DNA of 64,000 nt from Psilocybe azurescens. Lineage: Eukaryota; Basidiomycota; Agaricomycetes; Agaricales; Agrocybaceae. This document shows, in pieces, positions 11,798 to 24,900 of the stretch; position 1 is the stretch's first letter; the number at the start of each line of letters is the position of its first letter. The notes under the pieces were generated by a model, which made no database searches, was not told the DNA's origin, and worked only from the letters and a program-made list of their open reading frames with translations. The translations under genes and the position numbers were made by a program. The DNA is taken from NCBI GenBank assembly GCA_023853785.1, contig JAJIRX010000783.1:186001-250000 (forward strand). Direction: 5' to 3'.

Positions 11798-12312
11798 GGG
11801 GAGGGTTTAGTAGAGGCTGCGAGCAAGAAGATAGATAGATAGAGCAGGTTTCAGACGACTTCGATATTAAACCATACAGCTGGGTGGCGAATTCGTATCG
11901 CATCTAAATTTCATTCATTCCTTCTATCCACAATATGAACAGGATGCTTGATGAGATCTGACAGACAGTGGCGCCGATTGGGGGCCGACATGTGCGTTCC
12001 GACTTTATACGAACTCGGACAGGGATATTGTGGCAGGGCATCATTTGGAGTATCACTAGCAGCTCCCTGCTCGCCAAACATTTTTAAGAGTGATATTGTT
12101 GGACCTACATATAAGACTATTGTCCCAGAGCATAGAAATCTGATGGCAAACCAAAGCAAAAAGAAATGGAGTCTAAGGAGACTGAAGTTTTGATAATTTT
12201 GAACACACCCTTTCAGAATCGTGGCAATAGTGACGAGGGTTAGATTAAATCAATAGCTTGTGCTATCCCAATTTCCAAAGGTGCTTTTTTTAAAAAAGGG
12301 CATCATAGGCAA
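11798..12312. repeat. Upstream region of NCS1 copy A, duplicated at 14300-14760
   Basis: Pieces such as GATGAGATCTGA, the GGGGGCCGACRT stretch and the tract around GTTTTGATAATTTTGAACACAC appear in the same order upstream of copy B (about 14420-14650). The tandem duplication therefore carried the promoter with it. It also contains the 3' flank of copy B. No gene is seen inside. Confidence 0.55.
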
Positions 12313-14292
12313 TCATAGGTGGCCCATTAACCTAATCTCTAACCACCGAATTGGGGGATAGAGTATCGCACTAATAATAAGAGCGATCTCAAACCCAAGG
12401 TCACCCGTAGTCTTTGCTATGGGACCAGTGAACCACGCCTGACTCATGCAAGGAACAATCAATCCAAACGAAAGAAATCCGGCTCCAAGTGCCCCTAATC
12501 CCCACGGAAGACGTTTTGGAGTGTTCCACACTTCCCTATCATAGTTGTCAAAGTCGTTGGAACGGAACCAAACGTGTTCAATGATGAGTTCAACCACGTA
12601 GACAGAGGCCCAGTATCCGATCAATCCAAGAAAGTTGGTGATAGCAGCGTCAAATCTATGCGCTCCAACAATTGCAATCGGCAATACACTGTCAAAAGAA
12701 GTTTAAATTATATAAGGGTGTTAGAAATAGTAAACACGTACATGGCTGCAGTCAGAACGGTAAAGATGTAACGAGGAACGACAAATAATTGGGGGATGAT
12801 GATTTGGTAGTTCAGTGACGCCGAGTAGAAAATAGATACTAGATTGGGTGCCACGGATAGACTCATGATGACAGTTAGAAATTTCCCAAAATTGCCGAGG
12901 GGTTGAAATATGGCTTCAATTAGACCGCCGACGTTGCCACCTGCCTGGAATCCGGCACTCCAGGCAGGAACCGAGTTTGCTGCAACAGCAAATGCGGCAC
13001 CCATGGATTGTGTTAGAACCTAACGATATGAAGTTCGTAATACATAGACATTGGACTTTGCGGAATCAACGTACGTTGGGTACAAAGATGCCAAAGAAAG
13101 ACCACCAAAATATTTTCCAGCTATCGAGAAGTTTTCAGTTATGATACCGTAGAGGAATTTCATTGAAATATTACCTTGATCTTTCTGGCTGCAAATAACT
13201 TCCATAATCCGCAGCATATCCTGACCAGGTTATCAAAAAAACCAGCTTGGGCTCCTGCAAATCCCAAGATTGACGCAGAAGAAACTGGGACAGCAGGAGG
13301 TGGGTTCCCCAGATGCTTCCAGCTCACTCCTACCGCGATCACGGTGGTGATTGCGACGGGTATCCACGAATAACGTTCAAACCTGTACATTAGCTAAAGC
13401 GTGATGTTGAACATAAAACCATAGCTCACCAGTGAAGAAATTTGTAGCCGAAGAACGATACAATGACCGACACGGCTGCGAATACAACGATTCCGACTCT
13501 GACACAATACTGTTACAGATTCAGTGTGGTCCAATATTTAGATGTTACTCACGTCCAGCTTAGATGCCCGTTTGTTACGCTGGCCAGTGCTTGACCTCCC
13601 ACTATACAGTTCAGTGTGGCGAAACCGATGACACCGAGCAGGTTCAAAATGCTCGGTATAATTACCCCGTAATATCTTTCATTGAGCGTGAGTTAGAATG
13701 ACACAGACGCCAGTATATGGCCTACCCAAAAGTATATCGAGAAAGGGTCATTTGTCGCATTCCCAATCGTGCTCCCCATGTCGAGCTAGATTCGATTATG
13801 GGTTAAGTGGACTTCTCAGAAGAAAGAATGAACATACAAATAAGCAGGGAAAATGGTACAGAAAGCACCGAAGAAAAAGATGACAAGACACGAGTCTCGG
13901 ACGCCGAGTTGAAAGACAACAGGCCCCAACGTTCCAAGGGAGAGCCTACAAATGCACAGGATAAGATTAAAAGCCATGATGCGTCTCCAGATATCTCACG
14001 TTAATATCGTATAGTTGGAAGAAAAGTAAACATAGAATAGTTTGCTGTATTGTGTATCGGTGCGTTCTTCCAATGGCACAGGTAGAATCCCTGAAGGGCT
14101 GGCCAGTCAATTGTACGGTAGGTGTATATGAACAAAGGACTGACCTCGTTCTTCTACACCCCAACGCAGAAGATTTTTCTGCCAACTTACACGGACAGTT
14201 GACGCAGCCTCAGCGCTTGTGATCGACAAGTCTTGCTGTTCTAAATCTTCACGACGAAGTTGAGGTGTTGTGTCTTTCTCCGCGAAGGACAT
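12313..14292 (-). CDS. NCS1-family purine-cytosine permease, copy B
   Basis: This is an intact paralogue of copy A. Start MSFAEKDTTPQLRREDL at 14292, stop at 12313, roughly the same dozen exons. After a short cytoplasmic N-terminus with WGVEERG come QLGVRDSCLVIFFFGAF, CTIFPAYL, a TLSRYTFG-type segment, ERYSWIPVAITTVIAVG, SWKHLGNPPPAVPVSSAS, GFQAGGNVGGLIEAIF, MSLSVAPNLVSIFYSASL, then the long last exon with IIEHVWFRSNDFDNYD and CMSQAWFTGPIAK. This follows the NCS1 order of helices. Substrate cannot be read from the sequence; purines, cytosine or pyridoxine-like compounds are all possible within this branch. Its last exons are almost identical to copy A while the first exons differ much more, which suggests gene conversion. 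Confidence 0.85.
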
Positions 14293-14767
14293 TACAGAGA
14301 AAGTTCAGTTGCTTGAGGGAGTGGAAGCAAGACGATAGATAACAAGATAAGAGAAGTCTTTAAAGCGACTCTGATATCATGGCATTAAGCACTGTGGGGA
14401 AGCTGTACCACATATAGGGTACGATGAGATCTGATGAGACTCTGGGGGCAATCTGGGGGCGACGTTTACAAGCCAAGAACATTCTTTGCAGAGCATTATT
14501 CACACTGTACAGAGCCGCCCTGCTAGCTCGAGGTCCTATGTGCACGGTGGTGGCATAGATATAGCCAAAAGCAGCGAAACGAAGGCAATAGGAGGCAAGT
14601 TGGAGGTTTTGATTGGTTTCGATCACACCCGCCGTGTCAACATCGTGGGAATGTATTCGGACGAGATTAGATCCCAAACATGTCCTGCCAGTGGTCATCC
14701 AAGTCCTAGACTTGGAGTTCGAGTTCATTCCACAATCCAGAAGCCTCGACACTGAGAAACACACATC
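14293..14767. other. Divergent intergenic region between NCS1 copy B and the glomulin-like gene
   Basis: It holds the promoter of the permease (minus) and of the gene starting at 14768 (plus). Parts match the region upstream of NCS1 copy A, as noted there. No separate gene is seen. Confidence 0.45.
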
Positions 14768-16797
14768 ATGGTAGACAAACATTTATCGGCAGCTTTACAT
14801 CTGCGAGATGATTGCGATGACGAGGCAGGTCATCAGTTCAGGTTGATTGTGATAGTTGCTGAATTACACATATATAGGAAGTTAGTTCAACACTTGTAGC
14901 GCTTCTAACATCGGCAGTACATGATAAAGACCCTAAGATAACTCTATCTGAAATTTACCGAATCATTACTACAACTGGGGCTCCTGAATATCTAGTCTGC
15001 ATTCCATTCTTTCAAGATCTATAAACGAACAGTACTGAAAATCGATAACATGTAGGATCCACTTAATACACTTCAGCCTCTTCTCACATGCGATGATGGC
15101 ACAGCAAGGGATATCATATCTGTCATCGCGCAATATAGTTCAGCGAAAGAAGTAGTGATGGCGGCGCAAGAGGCTCTCGAGAGGCTTGAACGTTCTCTCG
15201 AACCAGACAGCGAAGCAGAAGATGATGAAGTGAAAGGGCAACGGGAAGATACCAAACACAATTTGGCTTTAAGTCAAATAATCGTTCTGATTGATACATA
15301 TGCCTCTGGTGGGTCGCAATATGGTCACTCTCTATACGAAAATTGACCCCCTGAAGCATAGCAATCCCGAGGATAACCCTGCGCCAAAAATCTGCAGCAG
15401 ATACTTTGAGACCATTATGCAAGGAGCTTGGCACGCTGGTTGGTTTAGTGACGTCCAATTCCAGCAGAAGTCAAGGTCTTGCTCTACTGTCCAGTATCTT
15501 GACCTTTGTCGAGGAAGTAGGGCAGTGGACTGATGCAGTTGATCGTGAAAAGCCGGATGATTTAAAAGCGTGCAAGGTTCGTCCCAACCTGGGCTTCCGA
15601 ATCCGCATACCGGCTAAAAACCATAAAGAAAATATTGAATGACCTGCTCGATCATTCACTACTTGCTTGTGAGCGTTTCATAAAAGCGAATATTGCTCAA
15701 CGTACCTTGGAGGAATGCTATCCACGACTGGCTCTCAGGTCAAGAATCACTAGCAACTGGCAGGAAGGGGCAGAGTCAATGTCGAAATTACTAGTCAGGG
15801 GTTTCTCTTGCGATCATACAAGGTCTAATAATTCATTACAGGATGTATGCAACACTCTTGGGCTCTCTGTGCCCAGCAGCCCTTGTTCAACAACCCACTT
15901 AGTAATATCTGCACATCGACCTCCCGCCGACATCAACTCAGAATTATTGTTGTCTTATCTTCTGCCCATGCTCATCACCTCTTTTCAAACAAATACCTTC
16001 CTGGACGAATCCCTTGCTGTCCTGGTAAAGGCACTTCACGATCAAGAGAAAGGCCGCGATCTTCCTCATGACATCACCCTGCCACTTTCTGGCCTCTTAC
16101 CATCTATTGCAAGTGTGCATCCGGATCCTGCTATACGACACCAAGCCTTCCGGGTTCTTTCACTTCTCCTTTCATTGTGCGACCCACAATTAAGATTTCA
16201 ACATCTTGTCGAACTCACGAGGGACTCTGAATTTCCGCAGATGAGAGTCGCTTCTGTAGGCTTGGTAAAAGAAAGTTTGCTGAATGGTTTATCTCTCCCA
16301 AGACACGACCAGAACCCGCTTCTTGGTCCTTTGTTTCTGCGAACCTTCGGTCCCATATTATTCAGGCCCGATCCTCCTGATCTTTTCGGTTCCGCACTGA
16401 CGTTGAAAGATTTTCAAGAAACACATGAACCTGGACGTCTGGTGGAATGTCTGTCTCTATTTTACGTTCTTTTACTGAGAGACGAACGGAATTTGGTGTG
16501 CATCTAGCACGAAAATTTTGCCTTCTATCAAACTGCTCGCTGATTTAATGTATGCAGACGGGGATCAGGGATAAGGACGTTATAAAATCCATAGACCACA
16601 ATCTCTTGGCACCTCTTCGACGGAACTTAACCCAATGGATGGACGATCCTTCCATATCGAAAGGTTAGGCTATTTTTCTTCTACTCAAGATGTCCAGTTT
16701 TGATCTGATCTATTTTGTGATAGATTTACATGATATTACGGGGGTTTTTCCCTTACAGATTAGCTTGGAAAGAATCGACGCCGCTCTAGCTTCGTAA
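14768..16797 (+). CDS. YAP-binding/Alf4/glomulin-family protein
   Basis: The first exon, MVDKHLSAALHLRDD at 14768, ends at a GTCATC donor. A second exon (VHDKDPKITLSEIYRIITT) and further exons follow, the longest at about 15636-16500, and the stop is at 16797. The protein is helix-rich, mostly soluble and roughly 550-600 residues long. It contains leucine-rich repeats of helices such as LLLSYLLPMLITSFQ, LPLSGLLPSIASVH and IRHQAFRVLSLLLSLC. A conserved end block reads EPGRLVECLSLFYVLLLRDERN, then LLAPLRRNL. That block and the helical-repeat shape are what I associate with the YAP/Alf4/glomulin family, whose members act in cullin-RING regulation (glomulin), root division (Alf4) and oxidant signalling via Yap1 (Ybp1). 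Family assignment is from memory of the pattern; the exact role here is open. The splice between exons 2 and 3 near 14990-15075 is uncertain. Confidence 0.6.
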
Positions 16798-17179
16798 TAA
16801 ATGATGGCATATTATGGTGGTCGGAGCTTTCTAAATGACGAGGACACACCTTCAGTACAATTCCTGAATATATATTGCAAAGTTTTAAGACCTGCTTTCA
16901 AAATATCAACCTATCCTCAACAACTGAAGAAAACTGACGTCGGGTCCGCTGTCCAGAGTCGTTGGTCTCTTATCTTATTACGGTTGTCCGGCCCGGACGA
17001 ATATAGCGGCCGAACCGATCGCATTCATTTTTCTCTTCCGTTGGCTCCTTGCTCCTTCGAGTCATGGAATCGTGAGGATAGAATCTGGATGATGTCGATT
17101 CATGAGTGCCAATTCTCTTCCAAGAATATATATAATCCTTGTGTCTTTTCTTTTCTTCCCACCCCACCACCGTCCTATC
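16798..17179. other. Intergenic before NCS1 copy C
   Basis: An open frame begins right after the previous stop (16801, +) but shows no domain or good composition. The last part is pyrimidine-rich (TCTTTTCTTTTCTTCCCACC), a usual fungal promoter feature just before the start at 17180. Confidence 0.4.
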
Positions 17180-19169
17180 ATGTCCTCAATGGCTCTGGCG
17201 AAAGATTCGGATCCAGAAAAGCTCCTTGAAGTCGAAGTTGATGGGGCCTCCTCAACTGACGATAAGACCAGGTTGGGGTGGTTAACCAGGAAGCTGTTGA
17301 CATGGGGGTGGAATCTAGAGGTGAGAAGTTTTACTGTTAGGGTTGTTCTGTGACCCCTGACGATATGGATTCTAGGAATCTCCCCTGTACCCCTAGACGA
17401 AAGAGTCGGGCATCCGTTCTCCAAGATATTCTTTGTGTGGTTTTCGATGAACTTCAACATTCTTTCGTGAGTCTCTGTATATTACTACAAGAATCCATCT
17501 AATTTTTCTCAATAAGGTTCTCTGCTGGGACACTGGGGCCGGTTGTATATGGGCTGGGGCTCCGCGATTCATGTCTCACCATCCTATTCTTCAATCTGCT
17601 ATGTTGTGCTCCCCCAGCTTACATGTGAGCATCATCGATACCATTGAACTATTTCCAGGTCTACATTGTGTCTGCAGTGGAACATGGGGACCTAAACTTG
17701 GAATGCGGCAGATGATTATTACTCGATACTCATTTGGGTGTGTAACGGTCCCATGCTCCTTCTCCACGAACTAAACAAAGTCAATGCAGATATTATGGCG
17801 TGATCGTACCGTGTATCATGAATCTGATGGGCATGATTGGGTTCTCGATCTTGAACTGCATATTGGGAGGACAGGCACTTGCGAGTGTGTCCAGCCATAA
17901 TCTGAGTTGGACGTACGTGCTGTGCTGTCTATATCCTTCATATATTTACTCCCTAATTGGTCTATTTTTAGAGTTGGCATTGTCGTTATCGCCATTATAT
18001 CACTGCTGATATCCTTTTGTGGATATAACGTATTAAACTGGTGGGCACTATATGGACATGATTTAGCATTCGCTTAAACCTATTTTTTAAGGTATGAACG
18101 GGTAGCGTGGATCCCAGTGTTGATTACTTATGTTATCACAATGGGTGTGGGAGGAAAACATTTGTCGAATCCGCCTCCAACTGCACCAGTGACTGCTTCA
18201 GCTATCCTCAGTTTTGCGTCGACGTTGGCTGGTTTCGCCGTTACGTATTCCAGTCTTAGTTCGGACTTCACTAGTTATTTCCCGCCAAAAACGTCAAGGT
18301 TCAGGAGTTGTACTGTCGAGGTTGATAACCGTGCTGACTTCTTTGCCACAGTTGGAAGCTGTTTTTCTCGGCTTACTTAGGGTTTTTAATACCGATAGTG
18401 CGTCTTTCGCCGAAAGTGTTCCACGTCAAATGACATAAACTGATAAGCATGTCGTTAGGTTTCCGTCCAGTGCCTTGGCGCAGCTGTTGTTTCTTCAGTA
18501 TCCAACGTACCCCATTGGGAAGAAGGCTACGCTGGTGGAAATGTGGGGGTCTGTTGGAAGCCATACTCAGCCCCGTCGGCAATTTCTCAAAATTCCTCAC
18601 ACTCTTATTGAGTCTTTCCGTTGCGGCCAATATAGCCGCCACATTCTATTCGATATCTATCAATATCCAAGTCTTCATTCCGGCTCTGATTGTCGTACCG
18701 CGATATGTTTTCTCGTTCGTGGCGACAGCTATGTGAGTTTTCCTCCCCTTGTAATTTTAGTTGGGAGGCATTATCCTCACCTGTTTATCACAGTGTCGTT
18801 CCTATATCCATCGTCGGTGCCCACAGATTTTACGATACCCTGGTCAACTTTCTAGGCATCATCGGGTACTGGGCTTCTGCATACGTCGCTATCGTTATGA
18901 TAGAACACCTCTTTTTCAGGAAGAACGATCCTTCCCGTTACGATAAAGATGTGTGGGACGTACCGAAAAGGCTTCCATCTGGGCTCGCCGCGATAGCTGC
19001 AGGCGTTGCTTCCTTTGGAGTCGTCATACCTTCCATGCACCAAGTGTGGTTTGTCGGACCTATCGCTCATTCTACTGGCGATATTGGGTTTGAAGTTGCG
19101 TTTGCTGCAACTGTTATACTATATTTCCCTTTCAGGTGGTTTGAGATACGGTGGAGAGGATTTATCTAA
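17180..19169 (+). CDS. NCS1-family purine-cytosine permease, copy C
   Basis: The start is MSSMALAKDSDPEKLLEVEV; the first exon ends at GTGAGA near 17320. Later exons read GISPVPLDERVGHPFSKIFF, WFSMNFNILSFSAGTLGP, VVYGLGLRDSCLTILFFNLL, GTWGPKLGMRQMIITRYSFG, YYGVIVPCIMNLMGMIGF, ERVAWIPVLITYVITMGVGG, KHLSNPPPTAPVTASAIL, then LLSLSVAANIAATFYSIS and the last exon DPSRYDKDVWDVPKRLPSGL...IRWRGFI. This is a full-length Fcy2-type nucleobase transporter. The FNILSFSAGTLG segment is the family's conserved first helix pair, with the asparagine involved in substrate binding in characterised members. It is clearly more diverged than A and B are from each other, so it separated earlier. It is transcribed away from A and B, with the glomulin-like gene between them. 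Confidence 0.85.
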
Positions 19170-20199
19170 AGGGCGGTTATCTGGAAGGATTAATGTCTGG
19201 TTTCCAGGATTTTATTTTTGGGTTGAAATTCAGTTCAATATAAGGAAGTGTACCTGCATTCAAAATGGTCTGATTTATGTTGTGCATGTTTAAAGGTGGA
19301 TATTATTCACGATTTTGAAAAGACAGGTCTAAAAATGCCTCTCCACCTACAGTTTGCCAAGTGACTTTTCTAGAAATTTACGCCTCGCATTAAGGATTCA
19401 AAGTTGATTAGCAAAGATTACGGGAGAGCGTTGTGACGATCTCGGGAATGCAATGGACTTGGCTTGGTTCATGGCCAAGGGTTGCGCCTTCTATTCCTGA
19501 AAGCGCAATGGTTTCTGATTTACAGAATGAAAAGAACGTCGCTATTTGCGCCTACCGCTTTGAATTGGAGAACCACTGATCACCTGGACTTTTTTAAAGT
19601 TGTCTCTCAAGTATAGCAAGTAAATAGCCCTGGGACATCACATTCGGCCCGGGGTTAGTATAGTAAATCTTGAGACAAATGAGGAACCTGACTTGAACTT
19701 CCTGACATAGTTTTCCATAGTCTAATTATTACTACATGTAGTTAAACGCATGAGAGTTTTACATTTATTGACCAAAGGTTGATGTATAATTGCTACGGGC
19801 ATGAAAAATCGATGGGCCGGTAAGAAGGCGTCGATTTTGCGTCTACAGAGTCGAAAAGCTTCTTACAATTTTAACATCCGTTACATATACAGTCCTTTCT
19901 TAACTTTCCTCTCCATTCCTTCTCCACTTCCTCAATCTCAACATTTTCTGGCTTTGCCCTACCGTGCAAACTTTTTGATGAACCGAGTTCGGCATTACGT
20001 TGAATGTTTTCGGACAAGAGCCAAACAAAATGCTTAAAATGGCATTGCAGGTGCTTTGCTTGGTTGTTACCGTATTGCGGGTGATTGAAACATCTTCCTC
20101 TCTTCTATAAATGCCCATTAATACCTCTCTGTATTCCAGAGAGACTCGAGAGTATCTTCTGCGATGAAAAATTCGACCTGTTCGTCAATCTGAAATCTT
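19170..20199. other. Intergenic, nothing recognisable
   Basis: About 1 kb without a credible gene. An open frame at 19801-20037 (+) is basic and aromatic-rich but has no domain and no partner exons. Confidence 0.4.
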
Positions 20200-21360
20200 A
20201 GATTCGGCTCCTAATCGAAATCCTTGTCTCCAAATCGAAGGATGGCTCAAGCAGAGACTGCAGAAAGCATTAGTAAAGTGGAAAGAGAGCAAGTACAAAG
20301 ATCTACGACCACCGAACGTGATCGCATAGGTGTTCGATTGCCAGTATAGCCCTTCCATGAAGGGTTTGAAGGCCCTAAAAGCAAAAGTCACGGATGGCCA
20401 CGGGGTCATCTCGTAGAGCTAACGAAGGGAGTCTATGAGACTTCATGCAACATGAATTTCACTCAGGCACTAAAGCAAGACGTAAATTCTCTTTCAACAG
20501 TTCTTTCCAACATCGTCGATTTGGATGGTAAGTTATGGGATGCATTGTTACGCATTATAACACTGAAAATTTCTGGAAGATGCCTTGTTCCCAGGCACTC
20601 GTTTAAAGTTACGGCCAATCATACTGATTATGGGACTGGTGTGCGCAGACATTTCGCTCTTACTTATAGTGGTTCACACTAATGTGGTCTTTATTTGATG
20701 CAATGCATTGGTTTGTGTAGGTCCTCTCCGGCTGCCTGATTGTGACAATATGTTAACCTCATTTTTAAGGTTCACAACTGCTTTTGTTATTATACCAAAA
20801 ATAAGGCCTTAGACGTTATTTTCTCGAAACTTGGCCCATCGTACGCTTTTAAACAACTCAAACAATCGTCTACCAACTTACCCACTGTGGAGGATCGGAT
20901 ATGGTGGGCCAGCCAACTGCTTAATTGTAACAGATTTTCAGCAGGGAATATATTCTTACTCTGATGGACTAATCTTTCAAGTGGTGCGAGCGTAGAAATT
21001 GGTCATAAAAAACGGAACATGTTCGTTGGATGTCGTGGGTATCAGGCCTCTTCTTTGGGCATCCAAATTGTTCTCGTTTAAAGACGTACGTGGCAGGTAA
21101 GTAGCATCGATGCGCATGATGAGAAGAATTGAAGGGCTGACGATGTCGTCTGTAGCTTTGCAGACATGTTAGGTGGCCCAACCCGGCTTGCAGAGCAAGT
21201 TAACTTTCTCATCGCCCTGCATTCAAGCCTCGTCAACGAAGAAGAGAAGGCATGGCAAAGTTCGGGGCTTTTGAAAAGCTTTTCACTGTTTAAGGACGCC
21301 AGACCTCAAGACATCACTTCTCTCGCTTATCTATATCAGAGGAGTCATCAATGGTAGGAT
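20200..21360 (+). pseudogene. Degraded multi-exon gene of unknown family
   Basis: Several stretches look like coding exons but do not join into one frame. Examples are LQKALVKWKESKYKDLRPP (about 20250, followed by an in-frame TAG), ALKQDVNSLSTVLSNIVDL (about 20470), KLGPSYAFKQLKQSSTNLP with VEDRIWWASQLLN (about 20830-20930), and MLGGPTRLAEQVNFLIALHS running to YLYQRSHQW (21166-21357). Internal stops and missing splice sites argue for decay. I do not recognise the family. It could also be a live gene with exons I have joined wrongly. Confidence 0.35.
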
Positions 21361-21956
21361 TCATTGCCTTCGTTGGTAAAAAAAAAATTGTATTGATGTG
21401 AATGGATCGAAAAGCAACGCTGAGAAAGCAAACCTCGACTACAATTTCTTGATGGGATTCTACAACTTTTTACACGTCAATCGGGAGGCGATCTCAACCA
21501 GAGAAACAGAAATTTTGCCAACCTTATCCTAAAATCCTGTTCCACTTCCCAGTAACCCAATGCCGCCTCCCTCTTGTTGAGGTTGAACGCAATGTCTGTT
21601 TTCAAAGCATTATGCGAGAACAAAAATGTTTTATTGAGGGACAGGTGAAGCTCTTAGGCTCTGGCCCGGAATAGTGTCCGGCGTTGAGCGATCCGTCGAC
21701 TTGTTGATTACAGGCTGTCTCAAGCCGGCCGTGTGACGTGAATAGCAATATAAATCACATGGTGTGACAGACCGCGTTCCTTGTTCAAATTTGAATTGAA
21801 CGACGTAGTCAAACTCGCATCACCTTTTGCCACAGTTTTGATATCCATCCGCCAACGGTTTACCGACGGCATCTACCTTACACTCCAAGTTGCATTTTCT
21901 TACAGAAGATTCCATTGAACGTCAACGTCGATCCGAAATTGCTCCAGACTTTGCTT
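21361..21956. other. Intergenic before the 2OG oxygenase gene
   Basis: It contains a run of nine A (about 21380) and AT-rich sequence. No gene is seen; the right end is presumably the promoter of the gene at 21957. Confidence 0.4.
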
Positions 21957-24900
21957 ATGGAGGACAAATTGCCAAATAGCGACGTCGCAAAAGATGCATT
22001 GGCGGATGAAGACAGTCAAATGGTCGAAGAGAACTCTATCCGCAATTGTCTGGAGACTGAAAGGGAGAGAATCCCGGCCACGACAGTTTTACCAACGCTC
22101 GCTCTCACACCTCAAATGGCTGATTCGTTCAATTTGGACGCCGGGTCATTTCAAACTTCAGTGCCTATGACTGCTCCTCCGCTGCTAGATCGTCGAACCA
22201 CTTACGAAGCTCAAAGAGAACTCAGTGATTCTTCTTCTGTTGTATATGCAACCACCGCCCAAATCATCGGACAATGCACGGAAGAAAATGAGGATGAAGG
22301 GGAGGACGATGATGGCAATGACGACGATGATATGCCTTCGGAGCTCTCAGAGGGCGAGGATCTGCAGGTGTGTTTCTGCCCTTTTCTCTCTTCCCATTAC
22401 TCAAAAATTCAACCGCTAACTTAGGAAGATCTTATGGAAGCTCTTGATGATCACAACTTCTCCTTCAAAGGGAGCTTCTATCATGCCTCCATCCTCAATT
22501 ACGCCTTGAATCCCTGTCTGTGTATATCTGGGTTAGGTCTGGTAGGCCTACCTCTAAGCGAACGCGACGCAAAGGCGATTATCTCATGCTCGACTTTGGC
22601 TCCATTCGGACATGGAGAGCGCACCGTTATTGATAAAGATGTACGAGATACGTGGGAGATTGAACCCTCCAGGATCTCGTTTATGAATGCAGAGTGGGAG
22701 AACTACGTCAACAAGACTCTATGCGCCGAGCTATGCCAATCCTTAGGTATATCGGCAGGAAACAACCCCCAAGAATGCAATTGTACAAGTTACTTTTGTA
22801 CGAGACAGGTTCTCAGTGCGTTACCCCTTTCATTATCCCTTTTTGTACGCTTATTTATTTCCTGGCTTACTCCAGCTTTCTACCACATCAAGAGTAAGCA
22901 TTGGATTGCATATACGCCAGTTCTGACTGACTTGTCTTTTCATTAGCACCCAAAAGGCAGATGGAATGTTTGCGACTGCTATCATACTGCTTCCTTCAGC
23001 GTATACCGGGGGCCAAGTGGTCGTCTCCCATGCTTCAAGTACCCAAACCATCGATTTCGCCCACAATTCTCTGCTCTCTACGGCTCTTCTTGCATGGTAC
23101 ACGGACGTTAAGCACGAAGTGAAACCAGTGACATCGGGGTACCGTCTTGCGCTCTCATATAATCTCATCCATACTGCGCCTACCGGCATCCCCCCACCTT
23201 GTCTCCCAGATATGAGGGATTCCGCAGTGCATCTCCGTCGGGTATTGATGAAGTGGAAATACGACAAATATGCAGAAAGCACGGAACACAACCTCATTGC
23301 GTACCTCCTTAAACACGAATACAGTACTGCGAACCTGAACGATGGCTTAAAGGCACTCAAAGGCGTTGACTTACATCGCGTCTCGTATATCCGTCCTGTT
23401 GTAGAAGAGATGGGCTTCAGAGTGGGCCTCGCAAGTTTAGAACACAATGTTTCCGGGAGTGCAGAAGACGACGGCTACAGTTACCATCGACGAGGCCGAT
23501 ACTACGACGATTACGCGGAACGTGACGAGACCCCAGGCATGGCTGAAGTCTCAGAAACGTCGACTAGCATCTCTGGCCTTGTGGATTTAGATGGCCGTTC
23601 ATTGCTTTCAATTGGTAAACTAGATATTGATAGCGATTGTCTGATCCCGAAGGACCCATTTGAAGACGCGAGTCCGGACGACACAGAGTACGAGGGATAT
23701 ATGGGAAATGTAAGCGGTACTCATCATGTACATCATGGAACTTGTTATTGACATGTCTACGATTGTGTAGGGTGCTGGTCAACTGGATTACTGTCAGTCA
23801 CGGTCTTAAACACGTAACTTGTAGCGCATATACTGACATTAAATGCAGGGTATCGACGCACGGTTCTCGTTCTGATGCACGAAGACAAAGTGGACGACGT
23901 ATGCTACTCGGCTGAAGGAGCCAGCTACGCATTCCGAAAACTGAAAGAATCATCGACTATACCACCTACCGCTGATAATCGCCGTTGGGCGAATCGCATA
24001 CTTCACAAAAGTACATCTTTGAACAGTGATCAAATTGGGACGTTGTTGGACTATGCGCTGAAGTGGAAAGATCTCGAAATGTGGAAAAGCATCGTGAAAA
24101 GACCATTCTGCTCTCTGGCATCGGTGGATAGGAATCTATTCGTGAACGCTTGGCACATCTTTGCGTTTGAGGGAGTACGATCAAGGTAATTTTTGGTATT
24201 GGCCTCGCTTATGTCAAACTTACGGAATAATTCTTTTCAGCTATGAAGAGCTCTTGGCTCGTTCTACATCATTTTCAGAACGAATGAATTTTATTCTTCT
24301 GCTACAGACCGAGGCATCTGCGTCGGAAAAGAATGCCGTAGACACGTGGTGCAAGATAGAGTTTGATAAGATACTAGCCTCATTTACCTCTGCGAACGTA
24401 GAGGACGTCCCTACCATTCTAATCGTCATCCGCACAGTAGGACTGACATCCTTTGAAACCCTGTGAGTAATAGTGACTTTCGTCACTTGTTATTTTTGTT
24501 CGTCCACTTACACTTCCGGTATCAGCCTGATGCCAAATTTTCAAAAGCAAACGGGCAATTACGTGTTTTGGATCGCGCTTCTCAAGGCCCTGACCGAGAA
24601 TCGAAAAATCATAGTGGAGCAACAGACCAAGCGCCTGGCTGCTCCTGACGCTTCTGCAGCAGAGCCAGCGTCCATATCAGCGCGCCTCGATAACATTATC
24701 AAGGAGTGTTTGAAGGCAGCTGCTTCCCAATGGAATGCTGGCACGACAACATATGCCTATAACTACCCATATCGACAAAGCACCATTTCTAATACAACAA
24801 CAGTCGAACGGATTGTCGAGGTTGTGAAACACGCCCTTGCAATATCTGACCTTGACATATGTCGTTTTCTCTTCGTCGAAATCATAAAAAGTCCGGCTAC

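Noticed and set aside
22851..23447. 198-codon minus-strand frame within the oxygenase gene
   Set aside because: It lies opposite the catalytic domain exon, which has clear family motifs; the antisense frame shows none.
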